From: Callorhinus ursinus
Lineage: Eukaryota > Chordata > Mammalia > Carnivora > Otariidae
DNA length: 64,000 bases
Direction of reading: 5' to 3'
Assembly (NCBI RefSeq): GCF_003265705.1
Contig: NW_020313285.1
Coordinates: 15,504,050 to 15,568,049 of the forward strand
The notes under the pieces are model-generated. The model worked only from the letters and a program-made list of their open reading frames with translations. It was not told where the DNA came from and made no database searches. Position 1 is the stretch's first letter. Each line of letters starts with the position of its first letter. Position numbers and translations under genes: made by a program. Of the stretch, positions 1-10,419 are shown piece after piece.

Positions 1-135
1 ATGGGGATTGAGAGTACACTTATCTTGATGAGCACTGAATAACATATGGAATTGTTGAATCCCTGTATTGTACACCTGAAACAAATATAGCACTGTATAT
101 TAACTACACTGGAAGTAAAATTTTAAAAAATAATG
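1..135 (+). mobile_element. LINE-1 3' end, cut by window edge
   Basis: The sequence reads as the 3' UTR end of a carnivore L1: atgagcactgaataacat, then a tgtattgtacacctgaaac block, then an A-rich tail at about 118-133. The 5' part lies outside the window. The same 3' UTR wording occurs at 51.4-51.57 kb, which supports the family call. Confidence 0.8.
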
Positions 136-734
136 CTAATAAAGAAGATCCCTTTACAAGATGTGGTCTTAGAAAGAAGTAGGGCTTTATAGTTATGAAA
201 TGTAACTTCTGTATTTGGTAACTCATGACTCAATGTCAGGTTGGGTACAGTTGTTTTATAAAACTAAATTAAGCATTATACAATTTAATTTTATTTTAGA
301 CTTTCATATTTCAATCTCTGTTGGCAAGTTTTCTTGCTAAGTATAAAGTCAGTGTATGGATGTATATGGTAAATGCATGAATGAATGGAATATTTGTTAG
401 AGGTGCACTGCTAACTTCATGCTTAGTAACTGTATGAGACATGTATCTCATTGTCTACCCAATCTATAGCACCATATAAAGAATTTGCCCCATAGACTAT
501 AAACATAGAGCAGCCTTGGTCCCTTGTGGCTTTCTAGTTCCCATGAAATCCATTGGAATTTTGGCTTCAGTCTCTGGTTTCCGTGAGACTTATGCCCTTT
601 ATCTGAGTTATTCAAAGGCTCTATTCTCTTTAATAAAAGACATTTGACTCTGAAAGCAATTAAGAATCCCTCAGTTTTTCTGGAGTGCAAACACAAGCAG
701 CCTAGCTTCTGACCTTCTTTCAGGGCATATATTT
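136..734. other. unassigned AT-rich DNA
   Basis: No gene, RNA or repeat family could be recognised here. The open frame on the minus strand at 448-777 has no supporting signals and runs into the LTR fragment that follows. Confidence 0.5.
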
Positions 735-935
735 TGTTATGGACTGAATGTCGGTGTCCCTCCCCACACACACACACAAATTTATATTGAGGCCCTAACC
801 CCCAGTGGGGCTGTATTTGGAGAGGGCACTCAAAGGAAGTAATTGAGATTGAATGAGGTCATAAGGGCAATGCCCTGATCCTTTAAGATCAGTTTCCCTT
901 ATGCAAAGACACCAGAGCCCTCTCTGAAAATCCTT
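735..935 (+). mobile_element. MaLR/MLT1-like LTR fragment
   Basis: It begins tgttatggactgaatg and contains aggccctaacccccagt, ctgtatttggag and gaggtcataagg in the order known from the 5' half of MLT1-type LTRs (ERVL-MaLR). A short CA run lies inside it at about 768-778. The 3' half is missing. It is a solo, broken, non-coding remnant. Confidence 0.65.
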
Positions 936-1865
936 CAGATAGCATTTATAAGCATGCAATTGATTTTGGTTTAATATAGCCCCAAGAAGTGTTGCCAAAC
1001 ATCCTATTTTTTGTATTGACAATTCTCTTGCCCTCTTTTAATTCCTTATAATTCATTTCCTTTTAATTATCCTGTTGCTCGGACTGAGGCTTCCAGTACA
1101 ATATTCCTTGGAAAGCAGTAAAGGTGGCATTTGTCCCAGTCTTGACTCCACAGGAAAATCTTTTAATGTTTCACCACGATTAATGATGTTTGTTGCAGTC
1201 TGTATCATTTATTAACCAGTCTGAAAAACAGAAACCATTTTAGGAATGTCAGAGGGTAGTTAACACAGAGAACTAATTATAAAATTGTTAAAAAGATGAA
1301 GGAGCAGAAAGGTGAAAGTGGTTCTCAGAGCCCAGGCATTATGTACTTCTGGGCAGCTGGGACACAGCTGGTGACGCTGCTCCTGCTGCTAGGGGCCGGG
1401 AGCAGAAGGAGACAAATGATTTCTTTCCCTCTGCCACCTTTCAAGTCCTCGCCAGTGTCTCCCCTTGGCAGAACCTAACCAAACCACAGCAAGGGAGCAG
1501 GGGAAATAGAATTGTCAGGCTTCCAGCCCCCTGTGATGGAAGAGAAAAAGCAAGTTCAGAAATAAAGCTGACAGCTACAAGTCAAAAGCTGCACGGTATC
1601 CTCCTTCAGATTAGGAAAGTTTTTGTACATTCATAGTCATCCAAGAGGTTTTTATGTTTGCTTTACCTGATGAGATGATTAAATGGCCTTTCTTTTTAAA
1701 TTGTCTAATGAATACAATAAGGAAATTAGGTTAAAGATTTCCCCACTGTTGAATGTGCTTTGCCTTCCTGTGATAAAACCTGCTTGATCATGATGTATTT
1801 GTAAATATACATATATGTGTTTTCTGGCTACGAATGTGTATAGGCCAGATTTTATTGCTAACATT
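936..1865. other. unassigned DNA, probably single-copy
   Basis: Moderate GC at 1300-1560, AT-rich elsewhere. No splice-bounded reading frame or repeat consensus was recognised. The 60-codon frame at 1296-1478 has an ordinary start context and no flanking signals. Confidence 0.4.
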
Positions 1866-1920
1866 TGTTTTCCACTTTTATTGTGATATAATTGACATAT
1901 AACATTGTGTAAGTATTTGC
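1866..1920 (-). mobile_element. old LINE-1 tail fragment
   Basis: The string ttttattgtgatataattgacata is the reverse complement of the tail end of older mammalian L1 3' UTRs. The fragment is very short, so the call is tentative. Confidence 0.4.
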
Positions 1921-2745
1921 TAACACGTTTGTTTGGGGCTTTTCATCTGTGTTTATCACAAGACTGACCTTTCGTTTTCATTTCTCCATTCTGTTCTTGT
2001 GTAATATTGTATCAAAGTTATACCAGTGGTGCCTTTTTCCTCCTTTTGTAGTCTCTAGAAATTAACTGTTATTTGATTTTTTTTTTAAGTCTCAGATAAA
2101 CTCTAAACCTTGTGCTTTAAATTAGGGTGTATTTCGATTCATGGTTTATGTTCATTCATATTTTCTCTTTCTTTTCGAATCTGTTTCTGAAATTAATCTT
2201 TTTCTGGAAAATTATCTTAAGGTTTTTAAATTTAATAGCATAAAATTGTTGAGATGTTTTATTATATATTTTTTTAAAATCCCAACTCTATCGATTAGGT
2301 TTTCCTGCAAAACATAGTGGCTTAGCATTTATGATTGTTATGATTCTGTGGGTTGATTGGATGGTCTCTTCTGGTCTGGGCCAGTTTGGGGACCAAATGG
2401 TGTAACGTGGCTTTTCTCACATCTCTGCTGGTTGGCAGGCTGGACAATCTAGAAGGGCCTACCCGAAGTTTTCTTTTACTTGTGAGTTTAATCAGCTCCT
2501 ATTCATTGCAATTTCTGACATATTTGAATTATTCCTACATTTTCCCTTTTGTGCTTTTCATTTGTTTCTCCCTTTTTGCCTTCTGCTGAAGTAATTAACT
2601 TTTCTTTACCCCTACTTTATTTCAGAATTATACATCTTTTTAACTATTCTGTTAGTGGTTACTTGGATTTTTATCCTGCATAGATGTCTTTAAAATATCT
2701 CAAGTTTAAAGCTATGTCTAGTCCTTCTGACTATTTCTCATCACT
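1921..2745. other. T-rich unassigned DNA with an LTR-like patch
   Basis: Mostly T-rich sequence. About 2300-2460 (agtggcttagcatttatg, then gattctgtgggttgattgg) resembles the antisense of LTRs with an aaacaacacatttatt-type 3' end, but it is too diverged to assign a family. No gene was seen. Confidence 0.3.
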
Positions 2746-3350
2746 GTGTTTCTGCCTTACTTCCAGCGTCTTCCATATTATTGTTCTCTTATATTTCAGT
2801 TTACTTTTTTAATATTTTATGTTTTGACTAGGCTGTACATAGTAAAAACAAATTTTTTTCAAAGCTACAAAAAGCTGTACAGTGAAAGATTTTTTTCCCC
2901 ATCTTTGTGCCATGCTTTCAAGGCCCCCTCTGCAGAGGCAACCATTAGTACCAGTTTCTTGTATATCTATCCAGAGGCAGAATATGCATATACAAGTGTA
3001 TAAAGTGTGTACATAAAATTTTCTTTTCTCATGTAAATGTTGATATATGACCCATACTGTTCTACATGTTGCTTTTTCATCCAAAAATACTTCTTCAAGA
3101 TTATTTCATATCAGTACATATATAGAGCTTTCTCATTACTAGTAATAATTTATATATTTATAACATATAAATATAAATTTTATATTATACATATAAAAAG
3201 ATAATATAACGGCTTTATAATTCTTTTTATAATAGCCATTACATGCACCTATCACAATGTATTTAACACAAAACACCTACTCTGGATATTTAGGTTGTTT
3301 AATGTTTTTGCTACTAAAAACTATTGAAATGAGCATATTTGTGTAAACCT
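2746..3350 (-). mobile_element. old LINE-1-class 3' region
   Basis: It includes aaaagctgtacagtgaaag, ctctgcagaggcaaccatta, accagtttcttgtatatct and cataccagtacatata-like phrases in the order of the antisense 3' UTR of ancient L1M elements. It is AT-rich and strongly diverged. The exact subfamily cannot be set by eye. Confidence 0.55.
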
Positions 3351-3508
3351 AATTTTGCACACAGGTATATATATATATATCTATAGTATAAATTCCTCAG
3401 AGGGCATGCATCACAGGGCATGTATGTTTTAACTGCAGCATATTATTCTCCAAATGAATTGCAGTTTGGAAGGACATTTGGTACATTCTAATTAAAGGAC
3501 TGAAAATT

Positions 3509-3510
<2 letters not shown>

Positions 3511-3539
<29 letters not shown>
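3511..3539. repeat. (CA)n microsatellite
   Basis: An uninterrupted AC dinucleotide run of about 29 bases, immediately before an MLT1-like LTR. It is likely length-polymorphic. Confidence 0.95.
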
Positions 3540-3543
<4 letters not shown>

Positions 3544-3895
3544 TGTTTTGGACTGAATGTTTGTAATACTCAAAATTCGCATGTTGAAACCCTCATCCCA
3601 GTGCAGTGGTATTTGGAGGTGGAGCCTTTGGAAGGTGATTAGGTCATGAAAGTGGAGCCCTCATGAATGGGGCTAATGCCCATAAAAGAAGAGGCAGAAG
3701 AGCTAGCTTGCTCTCTTTTTGCCGTACAAGAAGTTAGCCATCTGCAACCTGGAAGAGGGTTCTCACCAGAATGTGAACTTCCCCGCAACCTGAACCCAGA
3801 CATCCAGCTTCTGGAACTTGAGGGAAAAAAATTCTGTTGTTTAAGGCACAGTCTATGGCATTTTGTTAAAGCATCTCAAGCTAAGATATTTACCA
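3544..3895 (+). mobile_element. MaLR/MLT1-like solo LTR
   Basis: The order tgttttggactgaatgtttg, tatttggaggtggagcct, ggtgattaggtcatgaaa, gtggagccctcatgaatgg, then the 3' block ctgttgtttaaggcacagt and ggcattttgttaaagc matches a nearly full MLT1-type LTR. No internal retroviral gene is attached, so it is a solo LTR. Substitutions are spread evenly, as expected for an ancient copy. Confidence 0.75.
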
Positions 3896-4204
3896 TGTAC
3901 AGTTCTCCAAGTTCTTTCTGCCTTTGTTGACTGGGTATTGTTACTCAGGGCAACTTAGAAAACTCCCTATTACCGAGGACAGAATTACCATCAGCCTAGG
4001 TCCCTGAGTAAGTTAGTTCATGGCTCAGACCTCTATCCTTACCCCTTCCCTTACCATCACCTGTTCCCACCACTAGGAAATTCTGCACTGGACTGTTTCA
4101 TATACAAGAAATTCACTGCTGTTATATAAATGAAATTGTGGGGTTTATTTGAACACTAGCATTTACCTACCTGTAATCACTTTCAGGTTCCATCATATAT
4201 GTGT

Positions 4205-4408
4205 GGGGTTTTTTTTTTAAAGATTTTATTTATTTATTTGACAGAGAGAGACGCGGCGAGAGAGGGAACACAAGCAGGGGGAGCGGGAGAGGGCGATGCA
4301 GGGTCCCCGCGGAGCAGGGAGCCCGACGCGGGGCTCGATCCCAGGACGCCGGGATCGTGACCTGAGCCGAAGGCAGACGCTTAACTGACTGAGCTACCTA
4401 GGCGCCCG
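4205..4408 (-). mobile_element. CAN-SINE nested in another SINE
   Basis: Full-length tRNA-Lys-type CAN-SINE on the minus strand: T-rich tail at 4211-4218, CT-rich body, and tRNA-like head ending ctaggcgccc at 4408. It sits in the A-tail of the next SINE, because the pair, not each copy, is flanked by the 13-bp duplication ccatcatatatgt (4190-4202 and 4623-4635). Confidence 0.9.
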
Positions 4409-4410
4409 TT

Positions 4411-4621
4411 GTTTTTTGCTTTTTGTTTTTTTAGAGATTTTATTTATTTATTTGACAGAGAGAGACACAGCGAGAGCAGGAACACAAGCAGGGGGAGTGG
4501 GAGAGAGAGAGGCAGGCTCCCCGCGGAGCAGGGAGCCCGATGTGGGGCTCCATCCCAGGACCCTGGGATCATGACCTGAGCCGAAGGCAGACGCCTAACG
4601 ACTGAGCCACCCAGGCGCCCC
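4411..4621 (-). mobile_element. CAN-SINE (outer copy of nested pair)
   Basis: Minus-strand CAN-SINE with body 4433-4621 and T-rich tail 4411-4431. Its head abuts the right copy of the 13-bp TSD. It is therefore the older insertion, and its tail received the copy at 4205-4408. Confidence 0.9.
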
Positions 4622-4640
4622 ACCATCATATATGTTTTTA

Positions 4641-4728
4641 TGTATTAAAATATTATTAAAAATATTTTTATTAAAATTTTATATGTATATATTAAATATA
4701 TATTTAAAAAATATATATATATTAAAAA
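4641..4728. repeat. AT-rich low-complexity tract
   Basis: About 90 bases of almost pure A/T, with several overlapping TATAT and AATATATTT runs, directly right of the nested SINE pair. Confidence 0.85.
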
Positions 4729-5394
4729 AAAAGATGTCTCCATACCCTTGTTAATAGTGTGTTTGAAACTCTTGTGTTGTTTACAAATCAGATAGGTAAA
4801 GAACCCATCTTACTGGAGTCTTAAGTTGCATTTCTTTTACTGTGACTCAAGTCAAAAGTCTTTCTATATATTTTCATATGTTAAGAACCATTGGTATTTC
4901 CTTCTCTGTGACCTGTCAGTTCACATCCTATGCCCACTTCACTATACAATTGTTGGTTTTTTTCTTTTATGATATGAATTGCAACATTTTTTTCCCAGAT
5001 TGACGTTTGCCTTTTAATGTTTTTAGGGGATTTTGGAGGAGTTTTTTGGGTTGTTTTGTTTTGGTTTGGTTTCTGTTTTACTGTGCAGGAATTTTTGGTT
5101 TTACATGTAATAAGTTTATCAATATTTTCTCTTACAGTTTCTGGGATCACACTTAGAAAAGTCTTTCCCTCTTCAAGATTTTTCATAAATATTCTTTTGT
5201 ATTTTCTTATAGTATTTTTATAGTTTTAATTTTTTTACATTTAAGTTTTTGATCCACATAGATTTCATTTTGGTGTGAGGTTTTAGTTAGGTAGAGATTA
5301 AATTCATTTTTTTCCCTGAAATCTACCAGTTACTCTAACACACTATTTGCCTAATTTATATTTTCCACAAGACTTGAAGTGGTACCTTTGTCAT

Positions 5395-5895
5395 ATACAG
5401 ATGACTTATGATGGGATTATTTCCCAATATAAATATTTCCTAATAACCCCATCGTAAATTGAAAGTACTTTAAATTGAAAACGCATGTAATCTGCCTAGT
5501 CTGCTGAGCATCATACCTTAGCCTAGCCTACCTTAAATGTGCTCAGAACACTTACATTAGCCTATAGCTGGGGCAAAATCATCTAGCACAAAGCCAATTT
5601 TATAATAAAGTGCCAAATATCTCATAATTTATTGAATACTGTACTGAAAGTGAAAAACGGAATGCTTGTAAGTGTATCAGTTGTTTACTCTCATAATTGC
5701 ATGGCTGACCCGCCTCTGTGGCTCACTGCCACTGCCCGGCATCACTACTAGAAAGTACCGGACTGCACATCGCTAACCTGGGAAAAGATAAAAATTGAAA
5801 ATTCGAAGTGCAATTTTCTACTGAATGTGTAATATACTTGCACCATCATAAAGCCAAAAAAAATTATAAATTGAACCATTGTCAGTTGGAATTCC
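5395..5895 (+). mobile_element. Tigger-type DNA transposon fossil, copy A
   Basis: The order tgatgggattatttccc, ataaccccatcgtaaattg, ttagcctagcctaccttaaa, gcctatagctggggcaaaat and ataataaagtgccaaatatc is that of a mammalian TcMar-Tigger-related non-autonomous element. A second copy of the same family lies at 48695-49105 in the same orientation. No transposase reading frame remains. Confidence 0.65.
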
Positions 5896-6761
5896 AACAC
5901 GTTACAACAATTTTCATGTTTTCTATCCTGTTCTACTGATTTGTCTGTGTTTTCAGATGCCAGAGCACATTATTCTAATTATAATCTTGATTTAAAAAAA
6001 GGTTTGGATGTCTTGTAGAGAGAGTTCCCATTCATTACTCTCCTATATCATAATTTCCCCAAATATTTGGGTTTATTTTTCCATGTAAACTTTACAATAA
6101 GCTTATCTAGTTCTCAAAAATTGATAACCTATTTTTGGAGGATGGAGGGGGAAATCACCTATTTTAAACACCAAATTAGTCATTTTTGCTGTTGTTTTAT
6201 TAGGTTAATATTTCCTAGTCGTGTGATCCCCATTGTTTCTTGGATCTCAGTCTGCCTTAGTTCGGCTTTCTTTTCATTCAGAAAGTTCTTTTCCAGAAGG
6301 TCTGTGAGAGGCAGCCTGCCTTAATCGCTTTGTCTGAAATGTCTTTATTTCTCTTTCACTTGTGAATGATAGTTTCACTCGATACAGAATTCTGTTCTGA
6401 CAGCTCTTTTCCTTCAGCACTTTGAAAGTATTATTCTTTGCTTTCTGGTTTCTGCAGTTGCTATTGATATATCTGTTACCAGTGAAATTGTTTTTCCCAG
6501 TGTCTTTCAGATTTTTCTTTCTAAAATATTTTGAAGTATCCATCTTTTCTCAAGATTGCCATGACAGTTTCCTTTTAATCTGTGCATTTTGTGGTGTCAC
6601 TGCAGTGTGTCTGGACGTGGATTTATTTTTATTCATTATTCTCCAGTCTTTGTCCAATTTCCGCTGATTTGGGAATTTGTTATATTCATCATTTCTGGAA
6701 AATTCTTAGCCATTATATTTTCATGTATAGCCTCTCTTATAGCCTCTTTATTCACTCTATT

Positions 6762-6905
6762 CACTGGTTGGCTCAGTCACTTGTGTCCAACTCAATTTCG
6801 GCTCAGGTCACAATCTCAGGGTTGTGAGATTGAGCCCTACATTGGGCTGGTCATGGAGCCTGCTTAAGATTCTAACTCTCCCTCTCCACCTTCTAAAAAA
6901 AGTAA
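6762..6905 (+). mobile_element. degraded CAN-SINE
   Basis: It reads tggttggctcagtca, then ttcggctcaggtcacaatct, gttgtgagattgagccct and catggagcctgcttaagatt, which is the older CAN-SINE subfamily. The head and tail have decayed, and no clear TSD is left. Confidence 0.75.
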
Positions 6906-6990
6906 TTAATTTTAAAAATCCTTTCAGACTACTTTGGGCATTTCAGTCTATCCTTCATGTCTCTCTCTCTTTCTTTTTAATTTAATTTAA

Positions 6991-7087
6991 TTTTTTTAAG
7001 TAATCTTTATACCCAACATGGGGTTCAAACTCACAACCCTAAGATCACGAGTCACACGCTCCACTGACTGAGGCAGCCAGGTGCCCC
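6991..7087 (-). mobile_element. short-form CAN-SINE with TSD
   Basis: This is the short tRNA-only subfamily (taatctttatacccaacatg, then gactgaggcagccaggtgcccc) on the minus strand. The flanking duplication tatccttcat is perfect (6949-6958 and 7088-7097). The right copy has expanded into a small tandem array. Confidence 0.85.
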
Positions 7088-7126
7088 TATCCTTCATTCA
7101 TCCTTCATTCATCCTTCATTCTTCAT
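7088..7126. repeat. small tandem array of ccttcattcat
   Basis: About three copies of an 11-base unit begin within the right TSD of the preceding SINE, followed by looser CATT/CTT repeats to about 7145. The unit is contained in the TSD sequence itself. Confidence 0.75.
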
Positions 7127-7318
7127 TCCTTCATCTTTCACTCATTCTTATTTTCCATCTTATTATCATTTCATCTATATTCTGAATGATTTTTTCTGCT
7201 CCATCATCCATTTTACTGTTTTTTTTAGTTGTGTATAATCTGTACTTTAATAGGTTCATTGAATTTTTCAATTCAAATCAGTTTTTCATTTCTAGAAATT
7301 GTATATATATATATATAT

Positions 7319-7429
7319 TTTTTTTAAGATTTTATTTTTAAGTAATCTCCACACCCAACATGGGGCTTGAACTCACAACCCAGAGACCAAGAGTCACATG
7401 TTCCACTGACTGATCCAGCCAGGTGCCCC
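7319..7429 (-). mobile_element. short-form CAN-SINE
   Basis: Minus-strand short CAN-SINE (taagtaatctccacacccaa to gatccagccaggtgcccc). Imperfect duplication: gaaattgtatat on the left and gaaattacatat on the right. Confidence 0.8.
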
Positions 7430-7542
7430 TGGAAATTACATATTTTTCAAATCAAAATTGTGTGTTGTCCTTCATATGTATTATCCTATAATTCTGTTTC
7501 CTGTTTTTCTTTAATCTTTTTTCTTTTAAAAATTCATTATTA

Positions 7543-7659
7543 TTGGGGCGCCTGAGTACTTAAGTGTCTGCCTTCAGCTCGGGTCATGATCTCCTGTTCC
7601 TGGGATCCAGCCGTGTCAGGCTTCCTGCTCAGCAGAGAGTCTGCTTCTCCCTCTCTCTG

Positions 7660-7690
<31 letters not shown>

Positions 7691-7728
7691 AAATAAATAA
7701 ATAAATAAAATATTTTTAAAAAATAAAA
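7543..7728 (+). mobile_element. CAN-SINE with perfect 16-bp TSD
   Basis: Plus-strand CAN-SINE with a CT microsatellite expansion in the body (about 7660-7690) and an aaataaataaataaata tail. The flanks taaaaattcattatta at 7527-7542 and 7729-7744 are identical. The head is slightly deleted (ggggcgcctgagtacttaag). Confidence 0.9.
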
Positions 7729-8699
7729 TAAAAATTCATTATTACTATTAATAACAATAGTTTAAATTTTTTTCATTTTCTTTCATCTTTTTAATAATTT
7801 GAAAAATAATTATTTTGCAGAAATATTTTTCTGTAACTAAGCTCTTGAGTTTCCTTATTCTCCTGTTTATTGGGTTTTTGTGGACATGTTAGATGTTTTG
7901 TGATTTTTTTTTTATTGTGTATTTTGAGTGGGTTTGTTTTTTTTATTGTGAGCCTTAAGTACAAAATTCATGTCACCACTGCTGAAGAAGCATCCCTATA
8001 GAGCAGTTTTGGATTTGCTACTGCTTGGCACTCTAGGTGTTTTTCACTGGGGTCCAGCATCAGTTTTAATATTAATGGCTAGCTGAGAGTTCCCTCACCA
8101 TAGGGGTAGAATAAATTCACATTCCACATCTGAGAGAGGCTTAACTTTACGTTTTATTTCTCAGTAGGGGAGTGGGGATCTCTATCCCAGAAGTCCAAAC
8201 TTCCTTGATGTTTCTCTGAGTTGACATAGTTTGTCTACCCAGAGGGGAAACCCTTCCACAGGTCATTTCTTTTTATAGGAAGTATCAGTTCTATATCTCT
8301 GCTTTGAAAGGGCCAAAGCTGTTATGTTATGTTCTCCTATGATTATTACACCCCAGTCTCCAGCTCTTAGGATCAGCATTTGTATCCAGTAATCTGCCTT
8401 AGTATCAGTTCATACACTTCCCACCGTAGAAATGAATTATCTTTCATTTCTGGCACCTATGAATTTTTCTTTCTTATAGGCTCATTTGCAGACTTTAAAC
8501 ATTTCTCTATGTTTTATGCAAAATTTTCTGAATTTCAAAATTCATGTAATGGATTTTTTAAATTTCTGCTTAGCTCAGAATATACAATACTTTTCCATTC
8601 TGTTCTTTCATAAACAGAGCAGTATTAAGTTCTCTTCTTCTTACCTTTCTTTGTATGTTCATTTTTGCCTGGTTATTTCTCAAACTGTACATCTGATTT

Positions 8700-9218
8700 T
8701 TTTTAAGGTTTTATTTATTTATTAGAGAGCGAGAGAGCAAACACGAGCAGGAGAGGGGAGGGGCAGAGAGAGAAGGAGAAGCAGACTCCCCCATGAGCAG
8801 GGAGCTTGATGCAGGGCTGGGCCCCAGGGCCCTGGATCATGATCTGAGCCCAAGGCAGACGCTTAACTGATGGAGCCACCCAGGTGCCCCGCACTCTTAC
8901 TTTTTAAATAGTCTTGTGAGTCTTGAGTCATGCTGTTTCTTGAACCCTCCCTGCCCACCTTTTCTGGAATGATGCTTCATTAGTCTCATTAGTCTTCTCT
9001 CTTGCTGTTGTCTTCCTTTTTCCCCTCTCAGCTTTTTTTTCTTTGTCTTCAGACCTTTGCAAAGCCTTTTTACCCAACACCAACAAAAGGGTTATCCTTT
9101 TACTTTCTCTTTCATGTATGTGTCCTTCTATCTTTCCCTGTCTCTGACTCTGTTCTTACTCTTCCTTTGACCTGAGCTGAAGGCAGATGCTTAACTGACT
9201 GAGCCATCCAGGCACCCC
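8700..9218 (-). mobile_element. composite SINE retroposon: SINE head, 278-bp spacer, full SINE
   Basis: One perfect TSD (ctgtacatctgattt at 8685-8699 and 9218-9232) encloses three parts. On the minus strand, 5' to 3', these are a 51-base CAN-SINE head with the tRNA-like promoter half (9218-9168), about 278 bases of T/C-rich non-SINE sequence (9167-8891), and a complete CAN-SINE (8890-8704) with its A-tail next to the left TSD. The simplest reading is retroposition of a read-through transcript that started in one SINE head and ended in the tail of another. A later deletion or conversion within a SINE pair is the alternative. Confidence 0.75.
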
Positions 9219-9391
9219 TGTACATCTGATTTCTACTAACCATTTATTTTAGGACTTTGTAAGGTATCAAGAAAGTGCATTTATATAATGAGGTACAACC
9301 AAGCATAACTCCTAGCTTTCTTTTATGAACTCCAGACAGATCTTATTCAGAACTTAAGCAAGATTCTTTTAAGAGTAAACATCCCTGTATT

Positions 9392-9528
9392 GTTGGGTGC
9401 CTGGCTGGCTCAGTTGATATAGCATGCAACTCTTGATCTTGGGGTTGTGAGTTCAAGCGCCATGTTGGGTGTAGAAAGTACTTAAATAAATAAATAAATG
9501 TAAAAAAAGGTAAACATTAAAAAAAATG
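9392..9528 (+). mobile_element. short-form CAN-SINE
   Basis: Plus-strand short CAN-SINE (gggtgcctggctggctcag to gggtgtagaaagtacttaaa, then an A-rich tail). The flanks tccctgtatt at 9382-9391 and 9529-9538 match exactly. Confidence 0.85.
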
Positions 9529-9768
9529 TCCCTGTATTATAAGATCATTACAGAACAAGTGACTTACACCCTTGTTTACCTGCAATCTGATGTTATGCCT
9601 TCTGGTTTATAAAATTTTTAATAACAACTCTCTGGTTTTAATAAAAATCATAGTAAAAATGTCTGTTATGTTGTCCAATTCTCTTTAAACATCAAAGGAC
9701 TTAGAGTAAATTTGTCCTTAAGTTCTGGAAAAATATGTGCCCATATCAGTGATTTTGTATGCGTTCTT

Positions 9769-9897
9769 TTTTTTTCTATTTTATTTATTTTTTGTTGGTT
9801 GGTTTGCTTAAGTAAGCTCTATACTCAACATGGGACTTGAACTCACAACCCTGATATCAAGAGTTGCATATTCTACTGACTGAGCCACAGGCACCCC
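9769..9897 (-). mobile_element. short-form CAN-SINE
   Basis: Minus-strand short CAN-SINE with a TTTG-rich tail region and the head ending gagccacaggcacccc. The flanks tgtatgcgttctt (9756-9768) and tgtatgcattctt (9898-9910) differ at one base. Confidence 0.85.
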
Positions 9898-9910
9898 TGT
9901 ATGCATTCTT

Positions 9911-10419
9911 ATGTCAGACACTGAATAATATATGCCATAATGTAATTCATTTTTGTCTTCATTGCCAGGGAACATGAAATCCAGACTAGTGTTTGTTGAC
10001 AATAAATAAATTTCTGGTGCGTGCTAGACAATTTCTACCCCTGAATTTCCTTCATATATTTTGTTTTCCTCAAGCTTATAAAATTATGGTCTTATTTTGC
10101 ATGATACTTCCTTTATAAGCTGTGATATTAATAATTCATTAACTGCTGCCTTCTTATGTATTATTCTAAATGAACTTGTTTTTCCCAAATCTATACTTCA
10201 ACTGTCAAATTATAAATTCTTGCCTTTTTATCCTATGCACTTTCTTTTCTCTTCTAATATAACCACTATTTCTTTAGGTTTTGTTATATGCCACACAAGA
10301 TTTAAGATTGCTAAAATTACCTTAACTTTGTACTTTGTCAACAATATACAATGCACTTTGTTCGGCATTCATTTTTAAGTCATTTTCTCTGATTTCAGAA
10401 AATGAATTGTCTTTAATCT
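9911..10419. other. T-rich unassigned DNA
   Basis: No gene was seen. It may be the upstream continuation of the L2 fragment that follows, but similarity is too weak to claim. The open frame at 10097-10378 lacks support. Confidence 0.35.

Larger units (their letters stand above)
4050..6130 (-). mobile_element. old L1/HAL1-like segment, interrupted
   Basis: Antisense old-LINE text occurs at 4050-4203, 4640-5395 and 5900-6130 (for example ttttgatccacatagatttc and tttggtgtgaggttttag). It is broken first by a SINE pair at 4205-4621 and then by a DNA transposon fossil at 5395-5895. Open frames here (for example 5017-5223) are antisense LINE sequence, not genes. Confidence 0.5.
6200..8690 (-). mobile_element. 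old LINE-1-class block, heavily interrupted
   Basis: Phrases such as ttgtctgaaatgtctttatt, gatacagaattctgttctg, tttccttcagcactttgaa and ggaaaattcttagccatta follow the familiar antisense order of ancient L1M internal sequence. Five SINE insertions split the block. The many short open frames (6067-6867, 8380-8725) are by-products of T-rich antisense LINE sequence. Boundaries are approximate. Confidence 0.5.

Noticed and set aside
3511..3539. CRISPR-like periodic repeat
   Set aside because: Simple CA microsatellite. The window is mammalian and has no array of spaced repeats.
735..3895. Two MLT1-like LTRs as ends of one provirus
   Set aside because: Same orientation and related families, but the left copy is truncated, they are diverged from each other, and the intervening 2.6 kb holds L1-type and unassigned DNA without retroviral genes.
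6996..7087. Possible tRNA gene (tRNA-like boxes)
   Set aside because: The tRNA-like sequence is the head of a CAN-SINE flanked by a TSD. It has no intact acceptor stem. The same applies to all other SINE heads.
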